Made by a program: the position numbers and the translations under genes. Source: Chlorocebus sabaeus (lineage: Eukaryota; Chordata; Mammalia; Primates; Cercopithecidae). From it: 64,000 nt of DNA. Position 1 is the stretch's first letter. Each line of letters begins with the position of its first letter. The stretch is from the NCBI RefSeq assembly GCF_047675955.1, contig NC_132914.1, positions 130,000,663 through 130,064,662 of the forward strand. The letters are read 5' to 3'. The notes below the pieces were generated by a model. That model was given only the letters and a program-made list of their open reading frames with translations, did no database searches and was not told the origin of the DNA. Below are positions 27,517-36,500 of this stretch, in pieces.

Positions 27517-30500
27517 GAGACGGAGTCTTGCTCTGTCGCCCAGGCTGGAGTGCAGTGGCCGGATCTCAGCTCACTGCAGGCTCCGCCTCCCGGGTTCACA
27601 CCATTCTCCTGCCTCAGCCTCCCGAGTAGCTGGGACCACAGGCACCCGCCACCTCGCCCGGCTAGTTTTTTGTATTTTTCAGTAGAGACGGGGTTTCACC
27701 GTGTTAGCCAGGGTGGTCTTGATCTCTTGACCTAGTGATCCGCCCGTCTCGGCCTCCCAAAGTGCTGGGATTATAGGCTTGAGCCACCACGCCCGGCCGG
27801 GTGGCACATGCTTTTAATCCCAGCTACTCAGGAGGCTGAGGCAGGCGAATCGCTTGAACCCGGGAGGCAGAGGTTGCAGTGGGCCAAGATCACACCACTA
27901 CGCTCCTGCTTGGGTGACAAAGCGAGATTCTGTCTCAAAATACACATATATATATATATATATATTTTTTTAACTGCTCATTGACAATGCACCTGGTCAC
28001 CTAAACTCTGATGGGAGATGTACAAGGAGGTGAATGTTGCTTTCATGCCTGCAAACTCAACATCCATTGTGCAGCCCATGGATCAAGGACTAGTTTTGAC
28101 TTTTAAGTCTTATTACTTAAGAAATACCTTTGTAAGGGTACAACTGCCATAGTCATAGTGATTCCTCTCACGGATCTGGGCAAAGTAAACTGAAAACCTT
28201 CTGGAAAGGATTCACCATTCTAGATGCCATTAAGAACATTCATGATTCATGGCTGGAGGAGTCAAAATATCAACATTAACAGGAGTGTGGAAGAAGCTGA
28301 TTTCTACCCTCATAGACGACTTTGAGGGGCTCCACACTTCTGTGGAGAACCTGACTGCAGATGTGGTGGAAACAGCAAGAGAACTAGAATCAGAAGCGAA
28401 GCCTGAAGATGTGATTGAATTGCTGCAATCTCACAATAAAACTTGAAAGGGAGGGCCGGGCGCGGTGGCTCAAGCCTGTAATCTCAACACTTTGGGAGGC
28501 CGAGACGGGCCAATAATGAGATCAGAAGATCGAGACCATCCTGGCTAACACGGTGAAACCCCGTCTCTACTAAAAACACCAAAAAAATTAGCCGGGCGTG
28601 GTAGCGGGCGCCTGTAGTCCCAGCTACTCAGGAGGCTGAGGCAGGAGAATGGCGTGAACCCGGGAGGCGGAGCTTGCAGTGAGCCAAGACGGTGCCACTG
28701 CCTGGGCGACAGAGCAAGACTCCATCTCAAAAAAAAAAAAACTCGAATGGGTAAAATCCTATCAAACAGCACTGCATGTTACAGAGACATCTTTCATAAG
28801 AGAGTGAATCACCATGGCAAACTTGAGTGCGGTTTGAAGAAATTCCTACAGCCCAAACTTCAGCAACCACCACCCTGATCAGTCAGGAGCCATCAAACTT
28901 GACGCAAGATCCTCCAACAGCACAGAGATTACACTTGCTGAAGGCTCAGATGATCGTTAGCATTTTTAGTAATAAAGCATTTTCAAATTAATGTGGGTAC
29001 ATCTGTTTTATTCAGACACAGTGCTACTGCACACTTAGTAAACTACAGTAGCGTACACACATAACTTCTTTATGCTCTAGGAAACCAAAACCATGTAGGA
29101 CTTGCTCTATTGCAATGTTTACATTTTTGTGGTGGTCCGGAACTGAACCCACAGTGTCTCTGAGGTCACCTGTGTTTGCTTTCTTTGCTTTTCAATTGGC
29201 AGATTTAGAAATAAAATGTGCTTGTTGCAAAAGAAGCAGGACCAGGCAGGGGGCACAAGCCAGGCTCCTGTGGAGTCCCCCCAGAGGTGGGACCCACACG
29301 ACAGGAGCAGAGTCAACCGCTGCAGAGGCCCCTGAGCCCATGGCAGCTCAGAGAAGCCAATGGCAGGTCCCAGGGTTATGTGGGACCAACAGCTGTCTCT
29401 AGGGCAGGAAGCTTTCCATGAGCTTGTTTGGGAGAGAGGACTCACCCTCTCCTGCTGGCGCTTCACCCTGTACTGTTTGAGCTGCTCTTCCAGCCACTTC
29501 CGAGCCTGAAGTCGGACCTGCTCCTCCTTCTCCAGTGGCAGGGAAGAATCTGTAGAGCCTGCAGTGGGAAAATGGCCATTTGGAAACTCATCAAATACCA
29601 GGATGCAGAACAATCAGGCACAAGAACTTGGTCATTTTGTATTTAATTACCCATATATTTTACACCTAAACAATGCAGAGCCATCTTGTTTGGAAGGACA
29701 ATTTCTAGATCAAGAGAGAACTGTGAGCCCCCGACACTGACCACAGACGGGAACAACCTCACAGGAGACACACTGGCCAGGCACTGGGTCTGTGATCCCA
29801 TGACGAGTACACCCCGCCTGGGGGCATCCCCTGGTAAAACAGGAAACCGCGGCAAGTGACTTTTTTTTTTTTGAGACAGAGTCTCACTCTGTCTCCCAGG
29901 CTGGAATGCAGTGGTGCGATCTCGGCTCATTGCAAGCTCCACCTCCCGGGTTTAAGCAATTCGCCTGCCTCAGCCTCCCGAGTAGCTGGGATTACAGGCG
30001 CCCACCACCACGACCGGCTAATTTTTTGTATTTTTAGTAGAGATGGGGTTTCACCGTGTTAGCCAGGATGGTCTCGGTCTCCTGACCTCATGATACGCCC
30101 ACCTCGGCCTCCCAGAGTGCTGGGATTACAGGCGTGAGCCACTGCGCCCGGCCTTTTTTTTTTTTTTTTTGAGATGGAGTTTCGCTCTTGTTGCCCAGGC
30201 TGGAGTGCAGTGGTGCGATCTTGGTTTACTGCAACCTCTGCCTCCTGGGTTCAAACAATTCTCTTGCCTTAGCCTCCTGAGTAGACGGGATTACAGGCAT
30301 GCAACACCACACCTGACTAATTTTGTATTTTAGTAGAGATGGGGGTTTCTCCATGTTGGCCAGGCTGGTCTCGAACTCCTGACCTCAGGTGATCCGCCCG
30401 CCTCAGCCTCTCAAAGTGCTGGGATTACAGGCGTGAGCTGCCGCGCCTGGCAGCAAGTGCCTTTTAACAACAGAAAGAACTGGGTTCAAAGCTGGAGCCG

Positions 30501-33500
30501 TGCTGAGCGCTCTGAGGCAGGCTCAGCTCTCACCACGCTGCAACTTCCCCTGGCTTCACAGCAGGTTCTCCTGACCCCGCTGGGAGGAGCATGTGAAAAG
30601 CCGGCACTGTGGAGTTACAGGCAGTACCCAGCCACAGGAGCTCAGCCGCCGCTGGGTCACGAGACCCCACGTGCATTTCCTTGCGCAGTTACATTTGGGG
30701 TCCGCTTCGACGCACAGCTCATCTCAGCTCCTACAGTCACAAGTCACGTTACGAAAAGGCTCTGGCGGTACTCAAACGGCTGAAGCCTGGCGCCAGGCCT
30801 CACTGCAGAGTAAATGCTGCACAGGCTCCGCCCTCCAGGGCTGGAAGCAGGTTACCTCAGTCTCCAGACAGACGAGACTCCAATCCGAGGTCATGCTCCG
30901 GGACAGGAGGGGAAAATTGTAACGTTTTAGCCAAAACCAGAATTTAAAATGTCTAAAACCCAGACCTTTCATTTTGGGTGATGAAAAGGTTGCATGGTGC
31001 GTGCCAACGTGTTACAGTTACAAACCCAGGGCTCCACTTCCCAGGGCTGAGTGTGTGGCCCTTGTCCTTCCTAAGCCAACAGCAGACACGGCCCGCTGGC
31101 CTGGGTGCCGACCAGAGAAGGGAAGCATAATCACGCAGCAACACTTTACACACGGCACCCTCCTTACATGTGGATGCTGAGGAGATGAGCAGCTACTGTC
31201 CTAAATCATCCCTAAAATCTGAGCAGTCACCAAGAATTTCACTGTAAATGTACCATTATTAGTTTATACATTTTATCACTGAAAAGATCTCTCGTCCTTT
31301 TCACGAGGCAAAGTGGCCCAGATGGCCAGACTGTAAGTGGCAAACGCAGGTCTATGGCCATCAGACAGATATTTACACAAGTCGGCAAAATGAGTAGGGT
31401 TTCAACCAAACACTGACGCAGGAGACAGGCTCAGAGCCAGGCGCCAGCAGGAACAGGTGACTGGGGCATCCCACAAAGGCGTGCACGCAGACCCAGCACT
31501 GCTGTCACACGGGCACCGGGGCCAGAGCTCACACATCTGTAACTTTAGGACCCCAAAAGTAAATAAACTAAGTTGAAAAAAATCAGGACTCTAGACTTTT
31601 TTACATGCTACTTCTCAACTTAAACGCTGGCAATGAGTTTTCAGAATTGTTTCAAATAAACACATGTGAAATGCAGTTTGATTTCAGTAATTTGGGGGTT
31701 TTTGTTGTTTTTATTTAGTTTTAAGAAATTTTAAAAAATATACTGCAGGCCAGGCACAGTGGCTCATGCCTATAATCCCAGCATTTTGGGAGGCCAAGGT
31801 ATGACGATCACTTGATCCCAGGAGTTCAAGACCAGCCTGGGCAACATGGTGAGACCCTGTTTCTATTAAAAAAAAAAAAAAAAAATTAAGATTACCCGGG
31901 TGTGGTGGCGTGCACCTGTTGTCCCAGCTACTTGACGACAGAGGCAGGAAGATACCTTGAGCCTGGGAGGCAGAGGCTGCAGTGAGCTCTGACTGTGCCA
32001 CTGGACTCCAGCCTGGGCGACAGAGCAAGATCCTGACTCTAATTAAAAGAACAAAAGAGGCTGGATGCCCATGGTCTGCTTACCAAGCACCTGGGTGACA
32101 CAGGACATGCAGGCCGGCCTTTAACGCAAGAGCGTCAGCACCGCTGCCAGTCAGACCGTAGCAGAGCCTGGACTCCAACTGCATCTTCACTCTCTAATGT
32201 GAAGCTCCCTTTGCTAAACGCGCAGCCCTGCATGGGACTTGGATGGCACACGGCAGGCACAGGCACACAACGGCTCAGAGAGCAAGTGCGCAGGGCACCT
32301 GCTCCCAAGGGGCTGAGCGACACGAACATGGAGGGTGGGGAAAGCAGCGGGAACGGATGCTTACACAGTTGCGTTTCTTGCATAGGAAGACTGAGTCTGA
32401 GAGACTGCAAAGCTTCTTTTCTAACACTGCCCTCAGCACTAGCTCCCTGAGCCTTCCTTAGGTTGTCATGGAAACCAGCCACACCTGGAGAGGCATCAGG
32501 GCCCACTGGGCTTGTGGTGGGGTCGAGAGATGACGGAGGGTCTGGCGAGGGTGGCATTGGCCCGTTCTGACAGAGGCCTCCCTGGCCAGGTCCATCCGGG
32601 CTTTCTCCTTCCGTGGAAGCTCTGTTTACCTCAGCACCTGGAAAGACAGAGTACGCTGGACCACCGTGGATTTAACAACAAGTGATGTCACTTTTCAGAC
32701 ACGCAGCTGGAGTAGGAGAGAAGAGGATCCGGACTCATGAGCACAGTACCTTCTCACCCCACAAAGGCGTTCACTCTGAGAAGAGCAGCCCATGGGCCCC
32801 GTCCCACAGGCGGGGTGGCCAGGATAATGCCCACAGCCCCGCTGGTGTCATGTCCTCCCTGTAAGGTGAACTCGTCCTCCACGCCTCTGCTCTGGCTGTA
32901 GAATTTATGTAGTAACCACAGTAACATTTCCTCTTTTTATTTTTATTTTTTGAGATGGAGTCTCTCTCTAGTGCCCAGGCTGGAGTGCAGTGGCACAATC
33001 TCAGCTCACTGCAAGCTCCACCCACCGGATTCAAGCGATTCTCCCGCCTCAGCCTCCCGAGGAGCTGGGATTACAGGCACCCACTACCACATCCGGCTAA
33101 TTTTTGGTCTTTTTAGTAGAGATGGGGTTGTCACCATGTTGGCCAGGCTGGTCTCAAACTCCTGGCCTCAAGTGACCCGCTCACCTGCCTCGGCCTCCCG
33201 GAATGCTGGGATTACAGACGTGAGCCACTGCACCCAGCCAATGTTTCCTTTCCATTTAAGTGAAACCAGTAAGAAATCTTATGAAAGTTGACTGTTTAAA
33301 ACAAGCAAAAACCACAAACGCTTAAAACACGGCTGACAATCTTTCTAGCAGGCACTGGGAACAGCAGTGATAGTCAGAGTCACAACCTCACATTTACAAA
33401 GGCTGATTCTGGAGTCATTTCAAAGCCTAAGCCTATCCTCCAAGGCGAGGACCCTACGGCAAAGAGGTGGATTATGTCATCAGAACACCACCCGCGAAGC

Positions 33501-36500
33501 AGAGACAACCCAGAACTGCGCTTCTGCTCGAAGACCGCCTGCCGGGTAAAGGCCTGGGTTGAACCAGTGACAATTCTAAACCCACGTGTTACCTCAGTTC
33601 ACCCACTAACATGACTATATATAAATTACCCACAACACAAACTAAAACATATTTCCTCATCAAACGGAAGACAGACAGACTTCTTTCAATGAAGTGATTT
33701 TCAGTCTTTTCCCTGCCCCCAACTGCTGACTGGCGGGTGGGTCAGTTCAAAGAACCAAGACATGTGAGGGGGAAGGGAGGGTCCTCAGGGGGTTCTGGCC
33801 CTGGTTCCAGTGGCTCTCGAGGCCTGGCAACACCCCCACCTCTCACAGTGGTCGGCATTCCTCGGATCCCATGTGCATGCAGTAGAGTAAATTCGCTTTT
33901 TGCACAAGCAAATTAAAAATGGGTTTCTTTCACTTGCAAATGTGAGTCCAAACACAGCTACTTACTGTCATGCCTCCTGAAAGAAAAACCAGAGTAAAAG
34001 CAGGGGTGCCACAGACAGGAAGCCAGAGCAAGGGGACCCTGCCAACGCACTGAGACGCCTTTCATGCAAAGGACCTGGGAGCTCCACTGCTGGGAGAGGG
34101 GGAACCTTGCATTTCAGATAAAAGTTAATGGGTTAGGCCAGGAACGGTGGCTCACGCCTGTAATCCCAACACTTTGGAGGCCGATGCAGGTGGATCACGA
34201 GGTCAGGAGTTCAAGACCAGCCTGGCCAACATGGTGAAACCCTCATCTCGACTAAAAAGACAAAAATTAGCCACGCACAGTGGCACGCGTCTGTAATCCC
34301 AGCTACTTGGGAGGCTAAAGCAGGAGAATCACTTGAACTCGGGAGGTGGGAGTTGCAGTGAGCCGAGATCGCGACACTGCACTCCAGCCTTGGCGACAGA
34401 GCAAGACTCTGTCTCAAAAAAACAAAAAACAACAAAAAAAGAGGTTGGCCACATGCAGTGGCTCTCGCCTGTAATCCCAGCACTTTTGGAGGCGGAGGTG
34501 GGAGGATAACTTGAGGCCAGGAATTCAAGACCAGCCTGGGCAACGGCAAGACTGTCTCTACAAAAAGTTTTTAAAATGAGCCAGGCAACTGGGCACGGGG
34601 GCTCACACCTGCAATCCCAGCACTTTGGGAAGCCGAGGCGGGTGGATCACCAGAGATCAGGAGTTCGAGACCAGCCTGATCAACATGGAAACTCCATCTC
34701 TACTAAAAATACAAAATTAGCTGGGCATGGTGGCACATGCCCGTAATCCTAGCTACTCAGGAGGCTGAGGCAGAAGAATCGCTTGAACCCAGGAGGCAGA
34801 GGTTGTGATGAGCCGAGATCGCACCACTGCACTAAGCCTGGGGGACAAGAGCAAAACTCTGTCTCGAAAAAAAAGAAAAATCAGCCAGGCGTGCTGACAC
34901 ACATCTGTAGTCACAGCTACCCCAGAGACCAGGCAGGAGGATCGCTTACGCCCAGGAGCCCAAGGCAGGAGGATCGCTTACGCCCAGGAGCCCAAGGCAG
35001 GAGGATCGCTTACGCCCAGGAGCCCAAGGCAGGAGGATCGCTTACGCCCAGGAGCCCAAGGCAGGAGGATCGCTTACGCCCAGGAGCCCAAGGCAGGAGG
35101 ATCGCTTACGCCCAGGAGCCCAAGGCAGGAGGATCGCTTACGCCCAGGAGCCCAAGGCAGGAGGATCGCTTACGCCCAGGAGCCCAAGGCAGGAGGATCG
35201 CTTACGCCCAGGAGCCCAAGGCAGGAGGATCGCTTACGCCCAGGAGCCCAAGGCAGGAGGATCGCTTACGCCCAGGAGCCCAAGGCAGGAGGATCGCTTA
35301 CGCCCAGGAGCCCAAGGCAGGAGGATCGCTTACGCCCAGGAGCCCAAGGCAGGAGGATCGCTTACGCCCAGGAGCCCAAGGCAGGAGGATCGCTTACGCC
35401 CAGGAGCCCAAGGCAGGAGGATCGCTTACGCCCAGGAGCCCAAGGCAGGAGGATCGCTTACGCCCAGGAGCCCAAGGCAGGAGGATCGCTTACGCCCAGG
35501 AGCCCAAGGCAGGAGGATCGCTTACGCCCAGGAGCCCAAGGCAGGAGGATCGCTTACGCCCAGGAGCCCAAGGCAGGAGGATCGCTTACGCCCAGGAGCC
35601 CAAGGCAGGAGGATCGCTTACGCCCAGGAGCCCAAGGCAGGAGGATCGCTTACGCCCAGGAGCCCAAGGCAGGAGGATCGCTTACGCCCAGGAGCCCAAG
35701 GCAGGAGGATCGCTTACGCCCAGGAGCCCAAGGCAGGAGGATCGCTTACGCCCAGGAGCCCAAGGCAGGAGGATCGCTTACGCCCAGGAGTCCAAGGCAG
35801 GAGGATCGCTTACGCCCAGGAGTCCAAGGCAGGAGGATCGCTTACGCCCAGGAGTCCAAGGCAGGAGGATCGCTTACGCCCAGGAGTCCAAGGCAGGAGG
35901 ATCGCTTACGCCCAGGAGCCCAAGGCAGGAGGATCGCTTACGCCCAGGAGCCCAAGGCAGGAGGATCGCTTACGCCCAGGAGCCCAAGGCAGGAGGATCG
36001 CTTACGCCCAGGAGCCCAAGGCAGGAGGATCGCTTACGCCCAGGAGTCCAAGGCAGGAGGATCGCTTACGCCCAGGAGTCCAAGGCAGGAGGATCGCTTA
36101 CGCCCAGGAGTCCAAGGCAGAAGGATCGCTTACGCCCAGGAGTCCAAGGCAGGAGGATCGCTTACGCCCAGGAGTCCAAGGCAGAAGGATTGCTTACACC
36201 CAGGAGCCCAAGGCAGGAGGATCGCTTACGCCCAGGAGTCCAAGGCAGGAGGATTGCTTACGCCCAGGAGCTCATGGCTGCAGTGAGCTATGATTACACC
36301 ACTGCACTTCAGCCTGCTCAATGGAACAACACCCTGACTCTAAAAACAGTAATAAAATTTTTGAAACAGAAAAATAAAGAGGTAGAGGCTGCGATTAATC
36401 AAGCATCTTGCTCAAGGGCACAATGCTCCCGAGTGGCAGATCTAAGAGCCGGTTCCATGGCTGTGGGTCTCAGAACCCCTGACCTTGGGCCTCCAAGCTG

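Larger units (their letters stand above)
34446..36375 (+). repeat. Old Alu expanded by an internal minisatellite and split by another Alu
   Basis: The left arm runs 34446-34583 and is interrupted by the Alu at 34588-34880 (AAAATGAGCCAGGC / AAAATCAGCCAGGC flanks). The right arm resumes at 34880, its GAGGCAGGAGGATCGCTT block is multiplied ~42 times, and it ends with CATGGCTGCAGTGAGCTATGATT and an A-rich tail at about 36375. Confidence 0.9.

Noticed and set aside
28249..28446. 66-codon frame as a host gene
   Set aside because: It is a piece of Tigger1 transposase in a broken element.
34931..36274. CRISPR-like array of ~32-bp repeats
   Set aside because: Units are contiguous with no spacers, in a primate intron, and derive from Alu.
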